From positions 372,001-436,000 of the forward strand of contig NZ_JAOANI010000014.1 in the NCBI RefSeq assembly GCF_025318105.1: DNA of 64,000 nt, in the 5' to 3' direction. The DNA is from Venatoribacter pacificus (GTDB lineage Bacteria; Pseudomonadota; Gammaproteobacteria; Pseudomonadales; Oceanobacteraceae). The notes under the pieces are model-generated. The model ran no database searches. It had not been told where the DNA came from and worked only from the letters and a program-made list of their open reading frames with translations. A program made the position numbers and the translations under genes. Positions 34,320-43,190 of the stretch are shown here, piece after piece (the stretch's first letter is position 1; every line of letters starts with the position of its first letter).

Positions 34320-35311
34320 GGTTTATCCACCTCCTGTGTTTTGCTGTGAATGGCGGCAACCTGATGCTGCGTGTCGAGTTCCAGCACCAGATCGGCATGC
34401 TCAGGCAGCTCGCGCAGTGCATTTTCGGTCAGGCGCTGATAGTGCTGAATAAAGCGTATCAGCCCGGCCTCGCTGAGGCTGCGGTCGGTGGTTTTGTTCA
34501 GGCTGATTTTGTTCTGTGATAAGGCTTCCGATTGTTTGCGGTTGTTGTCTTCCTGCTCGCGCCGCCATTGGTGCACGGCTTTCATATCGGGCACTTTCAG
34601 CATCAGCAGGCGGTCGATCTGAGTGAACCAGTCGGCATAGCTGCCGGCCAGTTGCTGATTCACCCAGCGCCGCCATTGGCCATCCGCATCGTCGCTGCTT
34701 TCCAGGCTGTTGATCGGCGTTTGCAGGTCATCGTCGCTGACCGGTCGGCAGCCCACACACCAGCCTTCAAACAGGATCAGATCGACCGGGCCTGTTACTT
34801 TGTGCCAGTAGTTATCGGGCAGGCGATCATCCTGAATTTTGTCAAAGGCAGGAATCAGTAGCTTATCGCCTTCCGTCAGTTGGCGCAGTTGGCGGGTCAG
34901 TAGTATGCCCAGAGCCACGTCATGGGTGCCGGGTACGCCGCGAGTGCTCAGCAGCGGGTGAATATTCAGGGCCAGCTGGCTGCGTTCGGAGTGCGTCAGG
35001 TAGAGATCATCAATTGACAACACCACGGTGTTCCAATCCAGCACCTTACGGTAAACCCGTGCCAGTGCCTGGCAGAGGGTGGATTTCCCCGAACCCTGGC
35101 CGCCATGAATACCGATCATTGGCACACGGCTGGTCATTGTTGCTTTTTCAGCGGCCAGCCAGGCGGCAAGCGGTGCCCAGACATCCGGCCACTGGCTCAG
35201 CCAGGCGGCAGGAAAGTCCTGCAGCTCTGTTTCGCCAGCGCTGCGTAATTGTTCCAGCAGCTGTGGATCGCTGCTGAGTGAGTGTGGCCAGAGTGTGGGT
35301 TGAAGATTCAT
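34316..35311 (-). CDS. glyK: D-glycerate 3-kinase-like P-loop kinase (GLYK family)
   Basis: The 331-residue product has the Walker A loop IGIHGGQGSGKSTLCQAL, STRGVPGTHDVALG, PAFDKIQDDR and FEGWCVGCRP, the set seen in plant/cyanobacterial glycerate 3-kinases and yeast Tda10. It should turn glycerate from phosphorolysis of glucosylglycerate back into 3-phosphoglycerate, the acceptor of GpgS. I start at ATG 35311 (MNLQPTLW); an earlier ATG at 35368 has no ribosome site. The stop overlaps gpgP in an ATGA. It heads the glyK-gpgP-gpgS unit. Confidence 0.82.
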   Translation of the reverse strand: MNLQPTLWPHSLSSDPQLLEQLRSAGETELQDFPAAWLSQWPDVWAPLAAWLAAEKATMTSRVPMIGIHGGQGSGKSTLCQALARVYRKVLDWNTVVLSIDDLYLTHSERSQLALNIHPLLSTRGVPGTHDVALGILLTRQLRQLTEGDKLLIPAFDKIQDDRLPDNYWHKVTGPVDLILFEGWCVGCRPVSDDDLQTPINSLESSDDADGQWRRWVNQQLAGSYADWFTQIDRLLMLKVPDMKAVHQWRREQEDNNRKQSEALSQNKISLNKTTDRSLSEAGLIRFIQHYQRLTENALRELPEHADLVLELDTQHQVAAIHSKTQEVDKP

Positions 35312-35593
35312 ATCGATACCTGTTATCTGTCCCGGAAAAGATGACGCTTTAAAGCATCTCTGATTCATTCACGCGAAGCTGTGCAGAACGATTCATAGGT
35401 GCCTTAACTAATGGTAGAGCAGATACATCAATGAGACAGAGCAGACATTGTGCCAGTTGCGGGCTTCTGCTTATTTTCCCCGGCCTGTCGCAGCCGGCAG
35501 CCGTGGCTGGTACTGGTTTTTATCGCATCTGTGGCTGTGCGGCGACACGATAAGCCGCGATACAATGTGCCAGACTCTACAGAGACAGTGATA

Positions 35594-35689
35594 ATGAATG
35601 CTTCAATTTGGTGCGCTTATCGCGGGTATTTTTTCTGTGCATCATGCTGGTGCAATAATCACTGCTGTAATAACAGGGCCGTGCGATAA
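35594..35689 (+). CDS. Candidate aromatic-rich leader peptide for pheA-like attenuation
   Basis: ATG 35594 opens a 31-codon frame MNASIWCAYRGYFFCASCWC... rich in aromatic residues (W6, Y9, Y12, F13, F14, W19) and cysteine. Its stop codon falls in the loop of a hairpin (35679-35696) followed by TTTTT, about 70 bases before the prephenate dehydratase start. That layout is the one used in pheA-type attenuators. The ribosome site is weak (AGAGAC), so this is a candidate only. Confidence 0.35.
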   Translation: MNASIWCAYRGYFFCASCWCNNHCCNNRAVR

Positions 35690-35718
35690 TCCACGGTTTT
35701 TCAACGGCTCAGGCCGTG
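35679..35718 (+). promoter_or_regulatory. Possible attenuator hairpins before the prephenate dehydratase gene
   Basis: CCGTG (35679-35683) pairs with CACGG (35692-35696), followed by TTTTT (35697-35701), a short terminator-like unit. The same CACGG can instead pair with CCGTG at 35714-35718, and ACGGC (35704-35708) with GCCGT (35713-35717). These are mutually exclusive folds of the kind used in attenuation. Confidence 0.4.
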
Positions 35719-35756
35719 ACATCGATGTATTCATAACCCCTTGAAAGGAGAGAACC

Positions 35757-36593
35757 ATGCAGCCAAAAGTTGCCTATCAGGGCACCGCCGGTGCGTACTC
35801 GCACCTTGCCTGTTGTAAGGTATTTCCTGACTGGGAAGCCGTTGCCTGTGATGATTTTCAGACGGCGCTTGAATTAGTCGCTTCAGGCTTCGCTGACCGC
35901 GCCATGATTCCGTTGGAAAACTCAACCGCCGGGCGGGTTGAAGAAATTTACCGGTTGATCCCTAAAACCTCGCTGTTTGTGATTGCCGAACATTTTGAAC
36001 CGGTTAATCACTGTCTGCTGGCGTTGCCGGGGGTGAATCTCAGCGATATTGAAGAAGTGGCATCTCATCCGCAGGCGTTGGCTCAATGTCATCAGCGCAT
36101 TGTTAATCTTGGTATGAAAGCCGTTGCGGCGGTAGATACCGCCATGGAAGCGCGTAATCTGAGTCAGGGTCAAAACCGCAGTCGCGGGGCGATTGCCTCG
36201 GCGTTGGCCGCCGAGTTGTATGGCCTGAATGTGGTGCACGATAACTTTCAGGATGTGATCGGTAATACCACCCGTTTTCTGGTGTTCAGTCGTGAACAGG
36301 AACACTTACAGGCCGAGGCGGGGATGGATTACATCACCAGCATTCTGTTCTCGGTACGAAATATTCCGGCAGCGCTGTATAAGGCGCTCGGTGGCTTTGC
36401 AACCAATGGGGTGAACCTGCTGAAGTTAGAGAGCTATATGGATGGTGGCACCATGGAGGCCAGTCATTTTCACGTCGATATCCAGGGCCACCCGCAACAG
36501 CACAATATGATGCTGGCGCTGGAAGAACTGGAGTACTTTGCCCGGGAAATGCGCATATTAGGCAGTTATCCGGCGCACGATTACCGCGTTTAA
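35757..36593 (+). CDS. pheA: Prephenate dehydratase (stand-alone, with ACT domain)
   Basis: The enzyme turns prephenate into phenylpyruvate for phenylalanine synthesis. The 278 residues comprise the catalytic PDT domain (AYQGTAGAYSHLAC to about 180, with the conserved GNTTRFLVF) and a C-terminal ACT regulatory domain (VRNIPAALYKALGGFATNGVNLLKLESY). The usual gammaproteobacterial PheA carries a fused chorismate mutase; none is present here. The ESRP motif that contacts Phe in other ACT domains reads ESYM. AAGGAGAG precedes the ATG. It is convergent with the alpha-glucosidase gene, nine bases away. Confidence 0.92.
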   Translation: MQPKVAYQGTAGAYSHLACCKVFPDWEAVACDDFQTALELVASGFADRAMIPLENSTAGRVEEIYRLIPKTSLFVIAEHFEPVNHCLLALPGVNLSDIEEVASHPQALAQCHQRIVNLGMKAVAAVDTAMEARNLSQGQNRSRGAIASALAAELYGLNVVHDNFQDVIGNTTRFLVFSREQEHLQAEAGMDYITSILFSVRNIPAALYKALGGFATNGVNLLKLESYMDGGTMEASHFHVDIQGHPQQHNMMLALEELEYFAREMRILGSYPAHDYRV

Positions 36594-36602
36594 GGCGAAC
36601 AT

Positions 36603-38261
36603 TCAGACATACACTTTCAGCGGATAATCGGCCTGTAATTGCAGCACCAGAGCCTGCAGTGGCTGCAGTTGCAGTTGTCCGCGATGAAAGACCAGTGCGC
36701 CATGCGGGTCCTGAGTATCTGCGTCTTGATGCAGGCTATTCAGCAGACAGCTGGCCAGTGCCTGCGGATGCAGACTGGTTAATTGCGGCTGTCTGGAAAA
36801 ATTCAGCAGAATTAATAACCGTTCCCCGGCGCTGGCATTAATGGCGCTGCGTTCGTAGGCCAGAACATTGTCCGGTGCCTGCAATAAACGCAGATTACCC
36901 TGATTGAGCGCGGGCATTTTTTTCCGCAGCCAGATCAGCTTTTTATACCAGCTCAGCAGGCTGTCCGGGTCGTGATGTTGATGCGCAACACTGTGCGCAG
37001 GGAGGGGCTCATCCGGCAGCCAGCTGCGGCCCTGAGTAAACGTGTTCACCGGAGCATCCCACATCATCGGCCGGCGACAGCCATCGCGTCCGGGGTGCAG
37101 CGGCCAGTAGCGGATGCCCACCGGATCTTTAAGGTCACGGCGTTTAACGCCTTGCTCAGGCATGCCGGTTTCTTCGCCATAATATAAAAACGGTGTGCCG
37201 CGTAAGGTCAGTAATAGTGTTGCCAGTACTTTAAGACGCGCCAGTGTGTGCTTGCCGTCGCGGTAGCGGCTGGCGTGGCGGCGGAAGTCATGGTTGCTTA
37301 AGGTGTAATTGGGCCAGTTTTCATCGCCTAATACATCCACCCATTTTTTAATAATGGCGTGGAAAGCGGCCGCTTTAAACGGTGCGCGCAGAAATTCAAA
37401 ATTAAAGGCCAGATGCAGCTCGTCATTCTGACCATAATAACTGGCCGGTAAATCACTGTTGCCGGCTTCGGCGAGCATAATTTCACCCACCATCATGCGT
37501 TGCGGAAAGGTATCCACCCAGCGTCGCATGTCATGCAGCAGGCTGTGCATTTCCGGCTGATCACGGTCGAATATGTGGCGCTGACGATCGTAAGGCCGCG
37601 CCAGTCTGAACCAGTCGGTTGGGTTATTACGCAACCGGGCATCTTTGTAATACAGATTCACCACATCCAGACGGAAACCATCCACTCCTTTATTCAGCCA
37701 GAATTCCATAATTTCGCGTACGGCTTGTTTAACCGCCGGATTGCGCCAGTTAAGATCCGGTTGTTGCGGCAAAAAAGAGTGGTAGTACCAGGCGTTACGC
37801 TGCGGATTAAACGTCCAGCCACGACCACCAAAGCAGCCGAGCCAGTTATTGGGAGGCTGTTCGCCCTGATGCCAGATATACCAGTCGGCTTTATCCGACC
37901 CCGGCGTGCAGCTTTGCTGAAACCAGGGGTGTTGATCCGATGTGTGGTTGACGACCAGATCAAGAATAATACGGATATTGCGCTGGTGCGCCTGCTGCAG
38001 TAATTCGTCAAATGTTTCCATGCTGCCAAATACAGGATCGATGGCGCAGTAATCGCTGATGTCGTAGCCAAAATCGTGCATCGGTGAGGGAAAAAATGGC
38101 GACAACCAGATGGCGTCGATGCCGAGAGAATCCGGGGTGCCATCGTTCAGATAATCCAGGCGCTGAATCAGACCGCGCATATCGCCAATGCCGTCAGCGT
38201 TGCTGTCCTGAAAGCTGCGCGGATAAATCTGATAAAACACTCCCTGTTGCCACCAGTTCAT
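36603..38261 (-). CDS. GH13 alpha-glucosidase (oligo-glucosidase type)
   Basis: The 552-residue protein has the GH13 barrel with region I DLVVNHTSDQHPWF, the nucleophile aspartate in GFRLDVVNLYY, the acid/base glutamate in MMVGEIMLAEAG and the third acid in LSNHDFRRHASR. It starts MNWWQQGVFYQIYPRSF, the usual opening of cytoplasmic alpha-glucosidases/oligo-1,6-glucosidases (GH13_23-like), with no signal peptide. It would release glucose from short alpha-glucosides in the cytoplasm. It lies 98 bases downstream of the hybrid kinase gene on the same strand. Confidence 0.9.
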   Translation of the reverse strand: MNWWQQGVFYQIYPRSFQDSNADGIGDMRGLIQRLDYLNDGTPDSLGIDAIWLSPFFPSPMHDFGYDISDYCAIDPVFGSMETFDELLQQAHQRNIRIILDLVVNHTSDQHPWFQQSCTPGSDKADWYIWHQGEQPPNNWLGCFGGRGWTFNPQRNAWYYHSFLPQQPDLNWRNPAVKQAVREIMEFWLNKGVDGFRLDVVNLYYKDARLRNNPTDWFRLARPYDRQRHIFDRDQPEMHSLLHDMRRWVDTFPQRMMVGEIMLAEAGNSDLPASYYGQNDELHLAFNFEFLRAPFKAAAFHAIIKKWVDVLGDENWPNYTLSNHDFRRHASRYRDGKHTLARLKVLATLLLTLRGTPFLYYGEETGMPEQGVKRRDLKDPVGIRYWPLHPGRDGCRRPMMWDAPVNTFTQGRSWLPDEPLPAHSVAHQHHDPDSLLSWYKKLIWLRKKMPALNQGNLRLLQAPDNVLAYERSAINASAGERLLILLNFSRQPQLTSLHPQALASCLLNSLHQDADTQDPHGALVFHRGQLQLQPLQALVLQLQADYPLKVYV

Positions 38262-38359
38262 ACCGGCTCCTGTGATCGCTGAGGGCGCAATTATTAAGGG
38301 CAGTTTGTGACAGGGTTATGAAGCGCGCGCGTATTAACCGGTTCAAGTCAAGGCTGTGT

Positions 38360-41134
38360 TCAGGATGGTGGTGTCTGCAGCCAGCGCTGGCATAACTGCC
38401 GCAGCTGTTGCTGACGGATGGGTTTGCTGAGGAAATCATCAAAGCCATTGTTCATGGCCTTTTCGCGGTATTCCGGTAGTGCGTGGGCGGTGATGGCAAT
38501 AACAGGAACCCGTTTGCCTGAAGCGGATAACTGTTCACTTTCACGAAGTAACAGAGTGGCCGTAAAGCCATCCATTAGCGGCATTTCACAATCCATTAAA
38601 ATAAGATCCGGGCGCTGCGTCTCAGACATTGCTTGCCAGGCTTCAGTGATACTTTGGCCATCATTGAACAGTTCGTACTGCAGGTCGAGGTGACGCAACA
38701 TACCGGCAATCACTTTTTGATTAACCGGGTTATCTTCAGCAACCCAGACGCGGTAGTCGCCTGATAATAAAGACGGCACATGGTGGCTGTTACCGTACAG
38801 GGCTCCCTGGCCATTCAGGCGGCGCACAATGCTGGATGTTTTCAGTGGCCGGACAAGCTGACGCCAGGGTTCAAGACCCGGCATATTTTTATCGCACAGA
38901 TAAATAATATGTTGTTCATGCGGATTGTGCAGATGGCTGCAGGGCTGATCGCTGAACACTAAATCGGCCGTTTTTTGCTCGGTTGGCTGAAAGCCAAGCT
39001 CGCGCATAAACCGAGTGGCAAGCTCGCGCTCTTCCGGGTTGCTCAACTGAATATGAACGCTGCCTGTGGTAATGGTTTCCAGATTCAGCGGATTGGAGGG
39101 CTGGCAGCCGGGCAGGGTAAGCATAAACTCGCTGCCTTCACCTGTACGGCTGCGGACGCTGATATCTCCCCCCAGCAGAGTGGTTAATTGTTTGCAGATG
39201 CTCAGCCCAAGCCCTGTACCACCATAATGACGCGAAGTGGATATATCGGCCTGACTGAAATGCTCAAATAACCGTGACTGATACTCCTCGCTGATACCGA
39301 TGCCGGTATCTTTAATACAGAGCCGCATTGTTCCAGCGGAAAAACGCAGGTCCAGAGTAATACTGCCGTTATCGGTAAATTTAACGGCATTACTGAGCAG
39401 GTTGTTGATGATCTGTCGCAGGCGTGTGGGGTCGGTGTTAATGGTCTGATACAACGGCAGATGCAAATAAGCCAGCAATGTCAGACCTTTTTCTTGCGCC
39501 TGCCGGGTGTAAAGTGTCAGGCAATCGCTGACCAGTTCATGTAAGGCAACGTCCTGCATTTCCAGCTGCAGTTTGCCGGAATTCATTTTCGATAAATCCA
39601 GAATATCGTTCAGGATGGTCAGCAGGGATTCACCCGAGGTATTAATCGTTTCCAGATAACGCTGCTGCTGCAGATCAAGAGGGGTTTGCCCTAATAATTG
39701 CACCATGCCCAACACGCCATTCAGTGGCGTGCGGATTTCATGGCTCATCATGGCCAGAAACGCCGACTTTGCCTGATTTTCTGACTCTGTCTGCTTACGT
39801 TGCAGTTCTGCTTCCTGCATGCGGTAACGTGAGCGCAGAGTTTCGCGCTGTGCTTCGGTCATTTGTTCCAAGGTTAATTTATGTTGCCGGCGCTCTTCAT
39901 AAAAACGCAGCGCAATGGCCATGCTATGAGTGCAGACTAAAAGTATTGAGCCAATGTGTGATGAGTACTCGATCCAGGGGGTGATGGGTAAAAACCCTTC
40001 CTTGCTCATGCTGTGAATAATCACGCCAAGCAATAAAGTCAGCCAGCCTGCGGCATAAAATAAGCCGGATAGCGTCCGCTGGAGCGCGACGCTGATACCG
40101 ATCACCAGGCTGAGAAAACCAATAAAAATGGTACTGGTCATGGTTACTTTTACGGCCAGCTGATAGTCAATAAAAAAGCTGGCTGTCAGCGTCAGTAATG
40201 GCAGGTAAAAGTCTATCTGGTTGATTCTGTGCAGACGCGGGTGATGTTGTTTCAGGCGCAGAAAACGCTGCGCAAACAACGCCGAAAAAATGCACGCTGC
40301 GGATACACAAAGAATGGTTAAACGCTCTTGCAGCCATAAACCGTCAGGCCATACATACTCAAAACCAAACCCGCTTAACGATACATAAAACATCAGATAA
40401 GCCAGCATAAAGCAGACAAAATAAACGATGTATTTTTCGCGGGTGGTGATCGCAATAAAAAGATTGAAGACGATGATGGCTGCAATAAAGCCGATGTACA
40501 GTCCCGCCCATATATAGTCATCGGTGTTTTCTGCCTCCTGCTCATCCCGGAGCCAGAAGGCAACAGGAACCTGCATCGATCCCTGACTTTGCGCACGAAT
40601 ATAAATATCGTAATGACCGGCGTATTTCAGATGCAAAGGAATATGAAAATTGCGGTGACGTATCGGACGGCTGCTAAACGGCAAGGCATCGCCAAATTGC
40701 TCTTGCTGTAGGGTTCGTTGATCAAACTGAATATACAGATCAACCAGATCCAGCAGTGGAAATTCAATACTTAATCGCCATTGGTCGCTGGCTTCAGGCA
40801 GGTGGATTTGCACATGAAACCAGTAGGCGTCGGCGGATAAACCAAAATTGGGTATCGTATCAGGGTGTGGCTGCCAGTTTGGCTGAAGAGCCAGCAACTC
40901 ATGCAATGCCAGCGGATGATTGCTGGTTTCGCGCCAGTATTGTAACTCGCTGCCGAGTGTCCGGCCGGAATCCTGAGGGGTTAACGTCCAGCGATCCGTT
41001 TCTGCAGTAGACGCTGAGGGAGTGAGCAATAAACACAGCAGTAAGAGTAAAGCCCGGATCAGCCGCTCGCGGGCTGCTGCCGGAAAAATACCGGAATCAG
41101 CGGCGGATGCCCTGTTGTTGGCTGCGGTAATCAC
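38360..41134 (-). CDS. Hybrid sensor histidine kinase, 7TMR-DISM type
   Basis: The 924-residue protein has a signal-like start, a periplasmic 7TMR-DISM extracellular domain (about 50-195), seven transmembrane helices (about 205-410), a dimerisation helix with the H-box AFLAMMSHEIRTPLNG, an HATPase domain (NLLSNAVKFTDNG, GTGLGLSICKQL) and a C-terminal receiver with the phospho-acceptor in DLILMDCEMPLMDG. Between them lies a degenerate receiver-like segment (about 655-770). DISM domains often sense carbohydrates or small ligands. It uses a GTG start, overlapping the AraC gene by 38 bases, so the two are coupled. Confidence 0.9.
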   Translation of the reverse strand: MITAANNRASAADSGIFPAAARERLIRALLLLLCLLLTPSASTAETDRWTLTPQDSGRTLGSELQYWRETSNHPLALHELLALQPNWQPHPDTIPNFGLSADAYWFHVQIHLPEASDQWRLSIEFPLLDLVDLYIQFDQRTLQQEQFGDALPFSSRPIRHRNFHIPLHLKYAGHYDIYIRAQSQGSMQVPVAFWLRDEQEAENTDDYIWAGLYIGFIAAIIVFNLFIAITTREKYIVYFVCFMLAYLMFYVSLSGFGFEYVWPDGLWLQERLTILCVSAACIFSALFAQRFLRLKQHHPRLHRINQIDFYLPLLTLTASFFIDYQLAVKVTMTSTIFIGFLSLVIGISVALQRTLSGLFYAAGWLTLLLGVIIHSMSKEGFLPITPWIEYSSHIGSILLVCTHSMAIALRFYEERRQHKLTLEQMTEAQRETLRSRYRMQEAELQRKQTESENQAKSAFLAMMSHEIRTPLNGVLGMVQLLGQTPLDLQQQRYLETINTSGESLLTILNDILDLSKMNSGKLQLEMQDVALHELVSDCLTLYTRQAQEKGLTLLAYLHLPLYQTINTDPTRLRQIINNLLSNAVKFTDNGSITLDLRFSAGTMRLCIKDTGIGISEEYQSRLFEHFSQADISTSRHYGGTGLGLSICKQLTTLLGGDISVRSRTGEGSEFMLTLPGCQPSNPLNLETITTGSVHIQLSNPEERELATRFMRELGFQPTEQKTADLVFSDQPCSHLHNPHEQHIIYLCDKNMPGLEPWRQLVRPLKTSSIVRRLNGQGALYGNSHHVPSLLSGDYRVWVAEDNPVNQKVIAGMLRHLDLQYELFNDGQSITEAWQAMSETQRPDLILMDCEMPLMDGFTATLLLRESEQLSASGKRVPVIAITAHALPEYREKAMNNGFDDFLSKPIRQQQLRQLCQRWLQTPPS

Positions 41135-42110
41135 CCGGTGTCAGTCCCATCCATTTTTTGAAAGCGCGGTGGAATGTGCTGGTTTCGGTATATCCCAGGT
41201 ACTCGGCAATCTCACGGATGCTGGTATCCTGCTGTGCCAGTCGCAGGCTGGCTTCTTCCAGCCGGCACTCATCTTTCAGCTTCTGAAACGATGTCTGTTC
41301 ATCGAATAAACGTCTTCTCAGTGTAGCACCGGAAACTCCCAGCTGAGTGGCGCTGTGCGCCAGATCCGGCAGGCAGGCGATATCATAACGGCGGAACAGC
41401 TGGCGTAACTTACCGGTCATGCTTTCGTGCGGGTTCGGCCGGGCGAGAAAATCGGCCGGGGAGTGATTCAGGAAAGCCCGCAGAGAAGCCGCCGTTTGGC
41501 TGACAGGCAGGGTAAGAACGCGGCTGGGGATCAGCAGATAGGTGCTGTCTTCATTAAATTTAACCGGCGTGGCGAATAAATTCTGATACAGCACAGCATG
41601 CGCGGGTGGTGGGTAGCAGCAACCCACCGACAGCAATGGTATGCCCTGGCCCACCAACCAGCTGCTCAGGCGATGCCAGATAGCCAGCAGCGATTCGCTG
41701 AGAAAATGGTCCGGATCGCAGCTCATGTCGTGTTCTATCTGAATGCGCGACAGTTGCGGGCCATGAATCACACGGATATTAGGAGCCCCATCAAACAAGG
41801 CGTAAAAGCGCCGGGCCCGATGCAGGGCGTGTTCCAGCGACGAACAACTGATGATGGCTTTGCACATCATAGCAAAGGTGCCGGAATGGCTGCGCACCGG
41901 TGCCAGTCCCATTAATTCGTCATCACTGTGCGCCCAGAGTACCGCCATCAGGCTGGCATAATCGTTGGCATTAATTTGCCCGTCCGGGTTATTCAGAATG
42001 GCTGGATCAAGCCCGGCTGCAGCCCACAGATGGTGTGGATTCAGTCCCAGCCCGGCAGCACCGCGCAGAGGAGCATCAATAAAAGGGCGGGGTATCCAGT
42101 GACTCGACAT
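41097..42110 (-). CDS. AraC-family transcriptional regulator (Arabinose_bd/OruR type)
   Basis: The 337-residue product has an N-terminal effector domain (about 15-210) of the type found in OruR-like AraC proteins and two helix-turn-helix motifs at the C-terminus, with LGVSGATLRRRLFDEQTSFQ and the family signature IREIAEYLGYTETSTFHRAFKKWMGLTPGDYR given here in part: STFHRAFKKWMG. It is transcribed ahead of the hybrid kinase. The effector is unknown. Confidence 0.92.
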   Translation of the reverse strand: MSSHWIPRPFIDAPLRGAAGLGLNPHHLWAAAGLDPAILNNPDGQINANDYASLMAVLWAHSDDELMGLAPVRSHSGTFAMMCKAIISCSSLEHALHRARRFYALFDGAPNIRVIHGPQLSRIQIEHDMSCDPDHFLSESLLAIWHRLSSWLVGQGIPLLSVGCCYPPPAHAVLYQNLFATPVKFNEDSTYLLIPSRVLTLPVSQTAASLRAFLNHSPADFLARPNPHESMTGKLRQLFRRYDIACLPDLAHSATQLGVSGATLRRRLFDEQTSFQKLKDECRLEEASLRLAQQDTSIREIAEYLGYTETSTFHRAFKKWMGLTPGDYRSQQQGIRR

Positions 42111-42128
42111 GCCTGAAACTCACAGTAT

Positions 42129-42145
42129 CCGGCCGGAGTGGCCGG
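42129..42145. repeat. GC-rich hairpin between the AraC and GGDEF genes
   Basis: CCGGCC (42129-42134) and GGCCGG (42140-42145) surround a five-base loop. There is no T-run on the minus strand, so as a terminator of the GGDEF gene it would be atypical. Confidence 0.4.
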
Positions 42146-42218
42146 GTGTGATTTTGTTGTTATTGATCAGGAATAGCAAGGATGGCTGAGCATATCTGTC
42201 AGCCTCGGGAGGGTGATT

Positions 42219-43187
42219 TCAGTGCGCTTTGGGCTGGAAGACCGTGGTTTTGTTGCGGCCACTTTCTTTGGCATGGTACAGCGCTTTGTCTGCAGCCTGC
42301 AGCCAATCCTGCGCCGTAGTAAAGCTTTTCTGGTAGCGTGCAATACCCAGACTGGCGGTGGCGCGAATGCTTTGCTGACCGTATTTGATTTCCATCCGTT
42401 CGATCATTTTGCGCACCCGCTCGGCAAAGATAACGGCTTCATCTTCATCGGTATCCACCAGTAATGCGGCAAATACTTCGCCACCATAACGGCAAATCTG
42501 ATCGGTCTGGCGCAAAGTCTGGCGCAATCCTTCGGACACCGAGCGCAGCACCTGATCACCGGCCTGATGGCCGTGATGGCCGTTAATCGAGCGGAAGTCA
42601 TCCAGATCAAACATCACCAGTGTGCTGGGCAGTACCGAACGCTGACAGCGCAAAAACTCACGATCCAGCTCTTTCAGCCAGTAACCCCGGCTGGTCAGTT
42701 CGGTGAGCTGATCGGTACGGTTAAATTCACTCAGAGTCTGATTGGCCGACATCACATCTTCGCGACTGACGGCAATATCGGTGACGTCATAAATAATCAC
42801 ACAGATATGATCAACGCTGCGGTTAATGGATTCCAGCGGGATAATGCTGGTGTTCTGGTACATAACCGACGCGCGACCGGTAATTGGCCGGTAGTTTTTA
42901 AAGCGGAATAAATACGGGCGCTGCTCCCAGATGGTAAAGGTACGGGTTTTCAGCTGATAAACCGGTTCCGCTTTTTTCATAAACCAGTCTTTGGGAATCT
43001 CGCTGAATAAATCAAACAGATTTTCCCCTTTGGCTTTTTGCGGACTTAAGCCGCTGTGGCTTTCCATAAAACCATTCCACAGCTGGATATTGTACTGCCG
43101 GTCGAGTACCACCAGGCCAACATCAATATTCTGCAGAATATCCATCAGCCAGTGGATGTCACCAAATTCAATGTTTGAATCCGTCAT
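42219..43187 (-). CDS. PAS-GGDEF protein with degenerate active site (GGEVF)
   Basis: The 322-residue protein has an N-terminal PAS domain (about 10-130; VVLDRQYNIQLWNGFM) and a GGDEF domain (about 155-315) with FDLDDFRSINGHHGHQAGD intact. The signature loop reads RYGGEVFAALL: the second acidic residue of GGDEF is valine. An RxxD I-site (RQTD) is kept five residues upstream. Loss of the second acid usually removes diguanylate cyclase activity, so this may be a c-di-GMP-binding effector rather than a synthase. It is the last gene of a unit with a response regulator and a CheC/CheX-like protein. Confidence 0.88.
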   Translation of the reverse strand: MTDSNIEFGDIHWLMDILQNIDVGLVVLDRQYNIQLWNGFMESHSGLSPQKAKGENLFDLFSEIPKDWFMKKAEPVYQLKTRTFTIWEQRPYLFRFKNYRPITGRASVMYQNTSIIPLESINRSVDHICVIIYDVTDIAVSREDVMSANQTLSEFNRTDQLTELTSRGYWLKELDREFLRCQRSVLPSTLVMFDLDDFRSINGHHGHQAGDQVLRSVSEGLRQTLRQTDQICRYGGEVFAALLVDTDEDEAVIFAERVRKMIERMEIKYGQQSIRATASLGIARYQKSFTTAQDWLQAADKALYHAKESGRNKTTVFQPKAH

Positions 43188-43190
43188 ACG

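Larger units (their letters stand above)
35312..35756. other. Divergent control region between glyK and the prephenate dehydratase gene
   Basis: This 445-bp gap must contain the minus-strand glyK promoter and the plus-strand promoter of the next gene. Apart from the candidate leader peptide and hairpins listed separately (35594-35718), 35312-35590 shows no gene I can support; a 79-codon frame covering 35450-35689 has poor composition and no ribosome site. Confidence 0.5.
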
